A stretch of 64,000 nt of DNA, taken from the NCBI GenBank assembly GCA_963693285.1, contig OY848918.1, positions 9,055,156 to 9,119,155 of the forward strand. The letters run 5' to 3'. The stretch is from Xestospongia muta (Eukaryota > Porifera > Demospongiae > Haplosclerida > Petrosiidae). Made by a program: the position numbers and the translations under genes. The notes under the pieces are model-generated. The model searched no databases. It was given only the letters and a program-made list of their open reading frames with translations, and was not told the origin of the DNA. This document shows positions 49,310 to 61,300 of the stretch, piece by piece. Positions within the stretch are counted from its first letter, which is position 1, and every line of letters begins with the position of its first letter.

Positions 49310-49985
49310 CAATTTTTTATGTGTGTAAAAGACTTGAAGTGTGATCTTCTTCACATCTCTCCTGCAGAGATCAAGTCTGATCTTGATCTTCCATTAGTGC
49401 AATCACTTAAGCTTCAGTTTCCCAGTGCTTGTATTCATGGCTGTTACTTTCATTTTTCCAGTGTCTGCAGAGAAAAGTACAGTCTTGGACTGTTGGAAGA
49501 GTACAAGGAAGATGGATCTATTAGGCAATATACAAAGAGTACATCCATTGATTTTGTGCTATCATTTTGTTTGTGTACGTTGCTTGGGATGGATTAAAGT
49601 TGAAATACCAGACTCAAGATATTCAGAATATTTGACTTAACCTGGATGAATGGTCAGTTTAGATATTGTATGTGAAACTACTTTGCTCACAGTGGTCTCA
49701 GAACCAACAACCACTTAGAAGAATGGCACAATAGATGAAGATGAATTACAAGAAAGGTACATCCTAACTTCTATGAAGTGTTCAAACTCTTACAAAAAGA
49801 ACGAGCTGCTACTGAAGTCACTATCTACAGCTGCAAGCAGGAGAATTACACAAAGCTAAGACAAAAGATAGTCCAAAGAGAAGATAACATAAAATTGCTG
49901 AAAGACAAGCTTACTAATAGTAATAGATTCGTTGACTTGTACATTTCTGCAATTAGACATTGTGTTGTATCATTTGAGTTTTTGA
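49310..49985 (+). pseudogene. MULE-type transposase remnant, unit 4 (best preserved)
   Basis: The first part is open: KCDLLHISPAEIKSDLDLPL, then GCYFHFSSVCREKYSLGLLE and EYKEDGSIRQYTK. A second open part has FKLLQKERAATEVTIYSCKQ and REDNIKLLKDKLTNSNRF. These are the last parts of a Mutator-like transposase, separated by a frameshift and stops. The catalytic core is missing. Confidence 0.6.
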
Positions 49986-50769
49986 TATTAATTTTTTCAG
50001 ATTAGATAGCTAATTACATACAATCAGTTCATTATCACTTGGTTATATCCTGTCAGACATTATGGGAGGTTTTCAGGTATACAGTATTTCAGTATTGGTA
50101 TTTCAATAGCTTTGATAATGTCACTTTTTTGTAGTGACATCATGTAAGGACATATACCCTCCTGGCTGTCTAAGAAAAATAACTCTTACAATACAATGAT
50201 ATTAACCCTGTTGGTAACCATATAAGGTTAAGTTTGCCCCTTCTCATTTTTGACAAGCTAGGCTCAGCTAATCAAAAAAGAAGGAGGGACAAATTTGTTA
50301 GACTATATAGTGACGTTCTCACTGGAGTACACTGTCATTGTCTTGACTTATTTTATGCTAACATATTATGTAAATTGAAAGAACTAATAACGTGAAATAT
50401 TATAATATTAATTTGTACTATAACATTTGTCATTTATCTTCCTCTTCCTCCTCTGGATAACTCTCTAGTACTTCCAATATATATAAGACTGAATTATTGA
50501 TATTACCTAATAATACATAAATAGGTCTAAAATGAGTTTCTATTATCCATTCATATTTCTATCAGATCATCCATCCATTCATCTATCATATATCCATACC
50601 TTATCAATATTAGCTAAACCAAATACTGCAGCTACTGCTAAAAACAGACCGACAAATGAACCTTTAAATATAGCACTCTCTTTTTTAACAAACTAATTGT
50701 AGATCATTACTAATTATATTACCAGTCACTGTAATTTTAGTAGGTTTTTGCTGATGTCATCTTAACTTA

Positions 50770-50772
50770 GAA

Positions 50773-50864
<92 letters not shown>
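50770..50864. repeat. (GA)n microsatellite with GATA interruptions, unit 4
   Basis: About 95 bases of GA with three GATA interruptions near the left end. Confidence 0.9.
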
Positions 50865-50867
<3 letters not shown>

Positions 50868-51825
50868 AAGTTAACTAAATTTTTGCAATAAACATTTTGT
50901 CATACCTGAAGTCTCTAAATTGATATATATCATTTTCATCACTGATTACTACATCTTGAAACTCATTACATGAACTGTTAATATCTCCTGTAATTAATAG
51001 CTAAGGATATCAAGATAGAGATCAACTTACAAACAATATTTACAGTGGCTGTTCCTTCTAGTGGTGTTCCAATGAAAGAGGTAACTTTATCATGACAACT
51101 AATAGTAGCATATATAGACAATGAGCACATCAACATTTTAACCCTTTTGTACTTACCTGAAGGCAACTCTCTTTGCAATAAACTCTACTTTCATGTTCTC
51201 CTTGATTTAACTCTATAACCTGTAAACAGACAGAATAATACTACTACTCATTACTGTAAAATAATAAAAGAATTTGTTAATGATATTTTACTCATTAATC
51301 CTTGTCTTGTCTCCCTATATTTACCTGATCATTAGTCTGAAAATTACTTGTCAATTACATGTTTGGTTTACAAGACCACTGGAGTATAGTGACCTTGTTG
51401 CTAAGTATAGTGTTGCTATGTACAGTCATGTGACCTTTTGCCATCAATAGAGAGTAGTGAATGAAGGTAACAATCTGTCATGTAATATCTCCATTGAACA
51501 CTAATGACAGATACATCACTCAACTCTATTAAATGCCCATGTAGTATAATAATGTACATATATACATGTATTATAGACCAGTTATCATGTTTTGTTCACT
51601 GCTTGAATTCATTCATGTTTCAATTAAGATGAAATTGATATAATTAACTTCCAAGATTTAAGGGTCTCGGATCTGTGCCATAATATTAATTGTCTCTATT
51701 AAGGAGACTAAACAAAGTATATTGTTCCATCATTACCATATCTGCTAGTTATTAACCACATGCACTTGTATCTCCACAGGAAGAAAATATGTACTCAATA
51801 AGGACATGTGCTTAACAAATAGCAT

Positions 51826-52062
51826 TTGCAGATGTTGTCACTTCTCTGGGTGTGGCTCTCACTTGAGCATGTGGAGGATATGGCTGGTGTTTCTACTGAG
51901 TTCTCGTTTGACAGGGTAATTCGAGGTCATCACGTTTACAAAGAAGTATGGACGCCTTCAGTTGAAGATGTTCTTCTATTAGTGAAAGAGGAAGCAAATG
52001 AACATGACCATTTTGCAGTATCTGTGATAAAGGACAGATTCATCATTGGTCATGCTTATTAA
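51826..52062 (+). pseudogene. HIRAN-like domain fragment, unit 4
   Basis: Open copy reading FSFDRVIRGHHVYKEVWTPS, then VKEEANEHDHFAVSVIKDRF. It stops at TAA soon after GHAY, where a full domain would continue (GHxPR). Function as an isolated fragment is doubtful. Confidence 0.4.
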
Positions 52063-52734
52063 TAATTCATTAAGTGCTAAATAAAAGAGTTTTGACCAAG
52101 ATAAACATGTGCGTTTAACAAACAGTATGCACTAATAACCACATGTACCTAACAACCAGCAAATATGGTAATATTAATAACCAGTATTTCAAGTTTTGTG
52201 GTAATTTAATGTACATTATAAACATGTTAATCTACTAACTTATAATACACATCATTTCTATACATTGTTTATATGTGTCTACTCAGACAAAGATCATGAC
52301 ACACTTGATATAGTAGGTCCAACACACTACATCAAAAATGGCGTAATTACTATCCTTTCATACCTTCAAACTCACTATTAAACATATGATGTTAGGACTT
52401 TACTTATTAAGCAATTGTACTACTCACTCTAGCATAATAGATTAGTATAGTCACTATAATCTTGAACTAGTAGTCGCTCCTATAAACTCTTACTATCTAT
52501 AACTAATGTACTTAGTCAGTACATCACTGCACTTATACTAGATGTGAGGTATTGGAGGGAGAGATTAGTGTTTATAACTCACCATTAACAGCTTGTTGGT
52601 CATTTTGGACCGTCTCTATAGCCATATCTAATTTCTTGTACCCTCCTGCCATCTTTATGTGACATTAATTGGTCTGCTCATAAATATAATTAATTCCACA
52701 CACTGACATAGGTAGACCAGTTCCTCCAGTAGGG

Positions 52735-52990
52735 GTAGTGGTAGTGATTATAGCTGTAACTGTACCAACTGGTACTATGCTATAACTGACTGATGATAGA
52801 GGAGCATGAAGTAGACTGGAATCAGAAAATTGAATAGACAGTGGAAACGAATTGTTTTTCTTTGATTGTAGTAACAATTAGTCAATCTCAACTTTACACT
52901 GTTGTATATAGATGATCTCTCTAAGTTCATCACTACAATGCTTTTGTTATGGATAAAATTAACTTTCTCTTTATGATTTAACTCTTCAAT
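52735..52990 (-). pseudogene. TRIM-NHL filamin-domain fragment, unit 4
   Basis: The minus strand gives PLSIQFSDSSLLHAPLSSVS and IVPVGTV, the filamin-domain start of the 26228-28531 subfamily, with a frameshift and no NHL part. On the left it joins directly to sequence normally lying beyond the gene's 3' flank (GGTAGACCAGTTCCT), so the NHL repeats were deleted. Confidence 0.7.
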
Positions 52991-53163
52991 TATGAAACTA
53001 TAGAGGACAGATGGGTTTGTTTGATTATACTATTATAGTATCATCACCACAAATAAGTTTATTGCACTGACTAAGCTCCACCCAGTTGTTTTGTGGTTTT
53101 CATTAAAATTATTCAGTCAATAGCACGCGTTTATTTTTAAGATAACAATAAAACTCATAACAA

Positions 53164-54187
53164 TTAATACACTACTAGTCTGTTGTTGTCAATATCACAA
53201 ACATACAAATATATCATTCATTATCAATTGTTATTCCAAATGGACGATTGAACTGACCAAGACTGCTACCATATCCTCCGAATGAACGTACAAACTGACC
53301 ATCAGTTGTGAAGATAGAAATACAATTATTATCAGACTCAGTAACATACACAAGATTCTTATTGTCATCGATTACAATCCCAGATGGAAGATTGAGTTGT
53401 CCACGACCTGATCCTTTAGATCCAAATAGAGAATACAATTGTTCATCAGGAGTGAACACCTTGATGCAATTATTGTAGGTATCAGCCACATACAAAAAAC
53501 CTTGTCTATCAATGGCAATGTTTTGTAGATGACTGAACTGTCTCTTAGATAATTCTTTTGTAACAAATGTATAGAAAAAGTTAGATCAGGATATAAGACT
53601 TGAATACAATTGTTACTGAAATCTGCAATATAAATACAGCCAGTCATAGGAGAAACAACGATTCCACAAGGTTTATATAAGCTCAGTGGTTTGTTACCTA
53701 GTTTACCATATGATCTAATACATTCTCCATTCATAGATATTTTCTGGATTTTGTGTTCATCAGCAACAATAATGTAGTTCTCTGAAGTAAAGGTTACACC
53801 ACGGGGCTGAGAGAACTTGAGTTTTGACTTTCACTACTCTCTTGATGACCAAAGGATTTAACTTTTCTTCCATCTCCATCTAGTACTATGACACGGTTGT
53901 GATGTATTTCACTTACTATAATATGTCCATCATCAGTCACAGCAACTCCCCATGGATCGTTAAGTCCAGTTATAGTACGAAATGGAGTAATATTATCAAG
54001 GTAAGGGTTAAAAGGAATCACGACTGAATTACCACTATCAACTTGGACATCATTAACTTGAACATCAACTTGATAATGACCACAGGCATTACAATGTATA
54101 CTATATACTCCAGGATGATTGGTAGCAGTAATTGTAACTGTCATAGGTGTAGCTCTATCTTCCTCATTCTCTTTTTCTTCCTCCTCC
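53164..54187 (-). pseudogene. TRIM-NHL NHL-domain pseudogene, unit 4
   Basis: Homologous to the 3' half of 10943-13405, with the same 3' flank. It has at least three frameshifts (near 53215, 53560 and 53825) that split it into several frames: HPGVYSIHCNACGHYQVDVQ at the 5' side, then PCGIVVSPMTGCIYIAD, then YVADTYNNCIKVFTPDEQ. The 5' end at about 54187 falls in the remnant of the Glu-rich tract (EEEEKENEED), beyond which homology ends. Confidence 0.85.
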
Positions 54188-54893
54188 TATATTTTAAATC
54201 AAAATAAGTGGTGAAGATCAAAAAATATCATTGGACTCTGATATTTTTTATTATATTAATAAATTGCATGATTTATCAATAATCATTATTATATAATCTT
54301 TTTACACAATTTATTTTGCAAGGTTTTGACTAAAAATAGTCATTTTGATTGTTCTATTCCAAGTCAGGAAGGGTTGATTATTAACTAATATGGACTTTGT
54401 AATATATCAGCTAATTATACTATTATAGGATAAGTCTTGCTTCCACTCAATCTTGTTTCTCTGCAGTAACATTTGTTCCATGCAATCCATGACAACACAA
54501 TCATAATTTTTATTATTGATTAACATTGCCCAAATATCAACAAGGACAATGTAACCATAAAGAGTCACAACTCACATGTAAACAATGTAGTATGAAGTTA
54601 TTGCCCCTATTATCCAATAAATGATCTATCAATGAGTTAGCACTTAAATACAGCAAGTGTAAATGTATGTATGCATATACATAATATATATTATAATTAT
54701 AATAAAACCTGAATCACACAAGATAAGGTTAAAAGTATTGGCCCATCTTACAACTGGACTGTATCTATAATCCTTAGCCTTGATTTATTGTATTTATTGT
54801 AGTTTAAAGATCAAACATTAAGTAATAAAATAATACAGCATTATCTATATATTGTACTAAACAGCAATATTTGTATATACAATAAAAATTGAA
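54188..54893. other. Single-copy AT-rich intergenic stretch
   Basis: No gene or repeat seen. First sequence outside the duplicated array. Confidence 0.6.
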
Positions 54894-57164
54894 TCAATAC
54901 ACTACTAGTCTATTGTTGTCATAATCACAAACATACAAATATCCATCTTTATCAAATTTAATTTCACATGGATGTTTAAATTGATCCTCACGACTACCTT
55001 GTCTTCCAAAACTACGCTTAAAGTGACCATCGGTAGTAAATATAGTGACACGATGATTGCCCAACTCGGTAACATACAGTAAACTATTATCATCTATTGC
55101 GATTCCTGATGGATGATGCAGTTGTCCAGGACCAGCTCCTTGTTCACCAATCTGACACAAAAACTCTCCCTCAGGAGTAAACTTCTGAATACGATTATTA
55201 TAAGTATCAGCCACATACACTAACCCTTTACTGTCAATAGCAACAGTTCTTGGTTGTTTTAGTTGTGCCTCAGCTGATCCTTCTGTACCAAATTCACGAG
55301 AAAAAGTTAGATCAGATCCTAAGACTTGTATACGATGGTTATTATAATCTGCAATGTAAATGTGCCCATTTATAGGAGAAATGGTTATGCCACAAGGGAT
55401 ATTAAATTCCAACAGTCCTTTACCTAGTCTTCCAAATGATGCAATACATTCTCCATCCATAGATATTTTCTGAATTTTGTGATTATCGGCAACAAGAATG
55501 AAATTGTCTGGAGTAATAGCTACACCACAAGGAAAAGTTAAGCTGACATTTACAATCTCTCTAGCACTTTTATGACCAATAGCATTTACTTGTTCTCCAT
55601 CTCTATCTAGTATTGTGACACGGTGGCCATTTCGCTCACTTACTATAATAGATCCATTATTGGTAAATGCAATCCCACAAGGTCTTTTAAGTTCAGGTAT
55701 TGTGTATAGTGGAGTTATGTTATCAAGGTAAGGATTAAAAGGAATTACTAGTGAGGTACCTTCAATATGGACACCATTAATGTTGACATCAACGTTATAA
55801 CGACCACGATTTATATGGCTACAATGTATTGTATACACTCCAGGTTGGGTGGTGGTAGTGATTGTAGCTTTGATTGGTGTAGCTGTACCAACTGGTACTA
55901 CACTACAACTGATTGATGATAAAGGAACAGTAAGAAGACTAGAATCAGAACATTGAATAGCTAGTGGGAATGTAACAGTTTTGTCTGTAGTGGCAATTTG
56001 ATTTTGACCAATCTTCCTTACTTTACACTTTTCTAGAACACTAGGTGATAGGTGAACGGTACCTCCAATGTAGGATAGTGTATTAAAAATGCTGCTATTT
56101 TTGATAAAGTGGACATCAGCTTTCTCTTTAGGAGTGAACTCTTCAATGTTAACCTTTTTAGTCACATCACTCATACGTTTCATCATTTGTGTTGTAGAAG
56201 TCACCAATTGTTGAGGACTGTCTATCTCAAGACTCTGTTCTACAAATTCCTGACAATCCTTCAAATGATCTAATATTTTTTCAGCTGGTTTCTTTTGTTT
56301 AGATAACTCTTGTAGTTTACTATCAGTGATTGCGTCTACCTCTCTAGTCAGCTGTCTCTCAGACTGATGAATGATATCAATCATTTCTTCCACCATGACA
56401 TGTATCTCTTTTTTGACCACTTCTCCTTGCTCTTTAATTTCATTCTCTCTGTCTGCAAGAAGAGTTAGAACATTAGTAACAGCTGTGATATTTTTGCTAA
56501 CAGTTTCCAAACTTGTTCTCAATTTCTGACAATGTTTGGGATAGCAGTCAGAGACTAAGTCATAATCATGATATTTATGAATACGTACTGTACAGTGCTG
56601 ACAGATAAAAACTTGACATGTTTCACAGAAGATCTCCAAAGGCTTGTTCTCATGTAGTTGACAGTTTGTCTTCTGTATTGGATGAATAAAATGAGGAAAA
56701 GAGGCTGTCACCTCATTCAAACATGTTATCTTGTGATCTGCAGTGACGCTAAATTTCTTATGAATGTCAATACATTTTTGACAGAAAAACTGAACACATT
56801 TTTTACAATAACCTGTTGCATTTGTTGTAGTACATACGTTACAGGTTACTTGTTGATGTTCCGATACTTTGATCATTTGATAGTAGATCTCCTTGAGATT
56901 GTTAATGTGAAAAGCTGCAGGAAAGTCAGCTGCTCCTGTTGGTTCAGGTAACTGGACATGATGACGACAAGTGGGACAGGAAATGAAGTATTTATCTTCT
57001 TGAGGATCTTGTGGCAGACCCTCGAGACATTGCAGACAGAAAGAATGGAAACAAGGTAAGGACTTAGGGTTGGTGTAGAGATCGAGACATATAGCACAGA
57101 TGAGCTGTTCCTTTAGTTTATTTAGAGCTAGTGCTGGGGTGACTGGTACTGCTTTTTCTGGTAT
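54894..57164 (-). CDS. TRIM-NHL protein, single-copy locus, start codon uncertain
   Basis: The frame is open over 756 codons: RING (CAICLDLYTNPKSLPCFHSF, then CPTC), B-box 1 (CNVCTTTNATGYCKKC), B-box 2 (CETCQVFICQHC, ending HKYHDYD), coiled coil, filamin domain without poly-Glu, and six NHL repeats ending YVCDYDNNRLVVY. Where relatives have ATG-GCA-GAG this gene has ATA-CCA-GAA (ATA at 57162-57164). The frame stays open upstream to a possible acceptor TTTAACAG (exon start 57223, phase 1), so an upstream exon may supply the start. The first in-frame ATG of this exon (56876) would remove the RING finger. B-box 2 wording is closest to the 10943-13405 subfamily. Confidence 0.8.
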   Translation of the reverse strand: MPEKAVPVTPALALNKLKEQLICAICLDLYTNPKSLPCFHSFCLQCLEGLPQDPQEDKYFISCPTCRHHVQLPEPTGAADFPAAFHINNLKEIYYQMIKVSEHQQVTCNVCTTTNATGYCKKCVQFFCQKCIDIHKKFSVTADHKITCLNEVTASFPHFIHPIQKTNCQLHENKPLEIFCETCQVFICQHCTVRIHKYHDYDLVSDCYPKHCQKLRTSLETVSKNITAVTNVLTLLADRENEIKEQGEVVKKEIHVMVEEMIDIIHQSERQLTREVDAITDSKLQELSKQKKPAEKILDHLKDCQEFVEQSLEIDSPQQLVTSTTQMMKRMSDVTKKVNIEEFTPKEKADVHFIKNSSIFNTLSYIGGTVHLSPSVLEKCKVRKIGQNQIATTDKTVTFPLAIQCSDSSLLTVPLSSISCSVVPVGTATPIKATITTTTQPGVYTIHCSHINRGRYNVDVNINGVHIEGTSLVIPFNPYLDNITPLYTIPELKRPCGIAFTNNGSIIVSERNGHRVTILDRDGEQVNAIGHKSAREIVNVSLTFPCGVAITPDNFILVADNHKIQKISMDGECIASFGRLGKGLLEFNIPCGITISPINGHIYIADYNNHRIQVLGSDLTFSREFGTEGSAEAQLKQPRTVAIDSKGLVYVADTYNNRIQKFTPEGEFLCQIGEQGAGPGQLHHPSGIAIDDNSLLYVTELGNHRVTIFTTDGHFKRSFGRQGSREDQFKHPCEIKFDKDGYLYVCDYDNNRLVVY

Positions 57165-57223
57165 AATTGAGTATAAACTGTGGAATTCACTGGTTTTGCT
57201 AGTTTGTTGAAAGCCAATTCTAC

Positions 57224-58380
57224 CTGTTAAATAAGGTATGTCAAATAGAGTAAGGTAAGTTAAAAGAGACCAATATACTACATGAAACCAAACAAGATGG
57301 TATTATAAAAGGTCATTCTAATGTTGTGCTGGTATTGAATCAATTACTTTTTAGATAGAATATTTGCCTTAACTATACAGTAGTGTTGGAAATAGTGAGA
57401 AATGAAATTAACGTATGTGTTATAATAACTGTATTCTTAATAATTCAATCTACTCATATTGCAATGTTGGCCATGAAAGATTAAAACTTATCATGCGTAT
57501 GTAAGAATTGTCTCTGAGTAACATTGCTTTTAACAACTCTTTAGTCTTCAACATTAGAAAATTTTAGTCTTTAAAACAACCTTTAGAATAATCTTAGGAT
57601 GATTTTACTATTATCTTGTTTACTTCTAGCTTTTAAAAATATACCAGCATATTAATGTGCATGTTGTTTTAGTGTAGCTCAAATACAGACCAGCAATATA
57701 GGAAGTCATTGATCTTTGTAAATGACATGCAATTTGTTAGAACCATGTATTGCCGACAAATTAAGTGATCATCAATCTTACAAATAATGCTGTGCATTAT
57801 AGATTGTTTAAAGATAAATCACATGACTGCTTAAGATATAAATAACAAAAATGCACACACATCTATTTTATAAGTTTCTACCTTTATTCATACACAATAC
57901 CAACCAATATACATGTACATGTGTTATATAAAATGTTTATAAACATGCAATTGAGTCAGACTTTCCTCTTTGCTAATGCACATGTACAAAAATGGTCTAT
58001 AGAAAAAGCAGGTAAGGTCTGACTCCAAAAATAAATGATTTGGAACAGCCTAAAATAATCCAATTTTGAAAGGAACAGTATCAATTGAATTTCTACCAAT
58101 AATGGATTATACCAATGATCCATTTATGGATAACTTTCTATTATTTTCAATTCCATCCAAAAACAGATTGTACATATGATCCAGTTGTGGAAGATTTCAT
58201 CCATTATTCTTCACTATATAAGACAAAAGTGATATGAATCATCTAGATCTCGATTATTTTATACCATCATCAAATCATTCATTATTGGATTATTTGAGGC
58301 TCTTACCAATCATACATTTTTGGAACAGGAACATATCTCAGAGTAGATTAATTGCTAGCTTATGCTAAGTTAATTGTTAA
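57224..58380. other. Intergenic stretch between TRIM-NHL and Death-domain genes
   Basis: AT-rich, no gene recognised. Any upstream exon of the TRIM-NHL gene would have to lie here or beyond, but none was identified with confidence. Confidence 0.5.
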
Positions 58381-61300
58381 TTAGCAGTTACCTTTGTTGT
58401 CATTATATTTTTCATCAGCTAATTGTACTATAGTCACTCCAATGTGTTGTAGTTCCTTCAACACATCTGGATCTTGGAGATCTTTCACAATAGCAGGTAG
58501 AACAGAAGGCAGTATAGTATATGTAACAATAATACATTCAGATGAAAATTCTTTAGGAGCAAGTGACCCAGCCCAGTTAGGAAACCGATCGTTAATATAA
58601 TCATGCCAGGTAAGCATGCTTTTTTCAGGCCAAGGACTCTCCAGACGAAACATTACTTCTGGAAGTCCAACAGCAGTAGTTGGAGAGAGATCAGGATAAT
58701 TATGGAATACTTGCATTAGAAGACTAAAGCTTGATGCATTAAGAAGATGTTTATACTCACTCTCATAATGATCGAGCTGTTCTTTAACTTTAGAATCATC
58801 TACTTGTCTATTGATCACTTTCAACAGACCATAATTGAGATATCCAAGGAAACGATTATCAATTAGAAAATTAAAGAGTTCATCTACTGTTGCTACAGAG
58901 CTCAACTTGTCTCCGTAAACTTGAATTGACTTGGAAACATTGCTAAGATTTTGTACAATCATTGAACGAACACTCAACTTTACACATCGAAGATTGTGAT
59001 CATTGACAGAAACTTGAACAGCTACAAGAAGCGAACAAAACTCTTCCTTGAGTTTCATAGCTATAATTGCTAATTCTGGCACATGCTCAGTTTTCTGGCA
59101 GAGTTTATCTACAATTGGAGTGAGAAGTGTATTATAAACAATAGATGTTAGTTAATTTATTAAAACTAATGCCAACAGAATACACTACATATCACGCATA
59201 TTGTCAACATTATACATAATTATATAAATTATAATATTTTATGCATATATTATATAATATAAATTAAATTAGAATATATAAGAAAAGTGGTGGTTAAGAG
59301 GTGTATAGATATTACAATATCAAGTTGCTTCCACAATAAATAATATAGTGGGACTATGCTAAATTATATATAGAGTGGCATGAAAAAATCTTTGATCAAT
59401 GTTAAATTGTTAACTCTAAGATGAGGAGACCTGGTTAATAGTTTCAGTCTATTGTAAACCTGCCTGATCTGTAACTGATTTAATTATAAGCAGGCTAGTT
59501 TATTATAGTCATTGAGTGCATTGAAGAGATAAAGCACTTTTAATATCACATTTTATTATTTTACACCACTAGATTAATGAGCTCTAAATGATTTAAATCA
59601 TACCTAATAAGCTAGTTGGTGAAGATGTTGAGGTACCATTTTTTTCTGATGACACACTATTGTTATCTATATATAACAAAGAAAACATCTATGTTGAATT
59701 ACTGAGTACTGGCTTTCAAATATTATCATGTTGGATAGACAGATTAGAAAATTATAATTTAGTTTATTCATAATGTAATTACATCTTAATTGTTCCCACA
59801 ATTTATTTTTGATTGAATTTGCTCTACCCTATGTCACTATTATTATATTCTCATTGAAAATCACTTGCCTATAGCTATAGCTAGGTATTGACGTATATCA
59901 TCAGCTTTCTTCTTATTACTAACAATAGGTCCTTCAAGAGCAGAGATCACAGTTTCCCAGGTGACAGGAGATGGCATAGTCTCTATCCATTGATTGATTA
60001 CTTTAAAGAGTTTTATGTTATTGTTGTCTTGACCTCTCTTTAAATCATCTATAACATTTTGAGGAATACTCAGGGCTAAGCCAATGTCATCCCATTTGTT
60101 GTTGATATCATCCAATTTTTCGAGAAGAACATGAGGATCGGGGATCTTCTTTAAAACATCTGAAAAATAGACAGATAAAGTTCAGTATACATTTTAAATT
60201 AGCATAATTGTCATTTTGTTTTACATTTTAGGACAAAAAATTTAAGTAATAGACATTCTGAGATGTTTTCACAATGACATCATACAGTAGCTATAAACAA
60301 TAAATTGTATATATTGTTTTGTAAGTCATTGCTGTAATTTTATTACATGAACACCATCCATATCAAACAAGATTTTAACCTTGTTATGTGTACTTATGTA
60401 TGTTGTATGTCCTCGAGTAAAAGTCAACGCAACTAACTCTTGAGTCATGCTAGTGAGTACGGAAGCCCTAACCGACATTATTGTTTCGTTTACTCTAGAT
60501 CCGGGATTACAGAAGCCCTGTTCACGTTCGAACGGAAGCTTACGAAAGTACGGAAGCCTACTACGGAAGCCGAAGACAGATTCTAATCATACGATGTTAT
60601 ACGAATTGGAATGCCCGTCCTCAGCTTCCGTAAATAACACAGCTGCAATATACAAATGAGGAGCCGAACCCAACTAGGAATTAAGGAATATATGAAGCAT
60701 CATAGGGTATCATATACTATGATTCATGCGCAATAAAACGCGGAGCGAGATTACCACGAATCGACTGTCTACGAGCTGTTTCCAGTTGGATTGGATTCCT
60801 GATTGTGGTTGTATATTGTAATATCTATGTATACTATACACGCTAGTAGTATCATATAGTATAACGCTATTACGTTGCTCACTGCGTATGCGTCACGGTA
60901 TATGACACTATATATAGTTTACAGATGGCGTTTCATAGAAATATTTTTTTACTCATGATCGATTCTAATAGACGGCTCACGGTAATCGTGTATTCTGAAA
61001 TAATTAAAGTTCCACAATGAAAAGAGCTGGCTTATATGTTGCAAGCAATATTTTGCTAGCATTAAGTATATATTAATTATATAAAGAAAACTTGTAGAAT
61101 TAAGTGCAACATATATATCATTGCTTGTTGAAAGCTCTGTGTATTCTGCAATAAAGTTGCACAATGAAAGGAGCTAGTATTGTGAGATAAATAGTTGCAT
61201 ATTATAATTGGATAAAATAAAACAAAGAGACAGACAATATATATATGCCATGTGGTCCAAAATGATGCTTGGCACATTTAAGCTTCTCATGCTAAGCAGT

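Larger units (their letters stand above)
47668..54187. repeat. Segmental duplication unit 4 (truncated)
   Basis: Follows the consensus from the minisatellite through the MULE remnant, GA tract and HIRAN-like fragment, then contains only fragments of the two TRIM-NHL genes and ends abruptly at about 54187 inside the poly-Glu tract. The array does not continue beyond. Confidence 0.9.
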
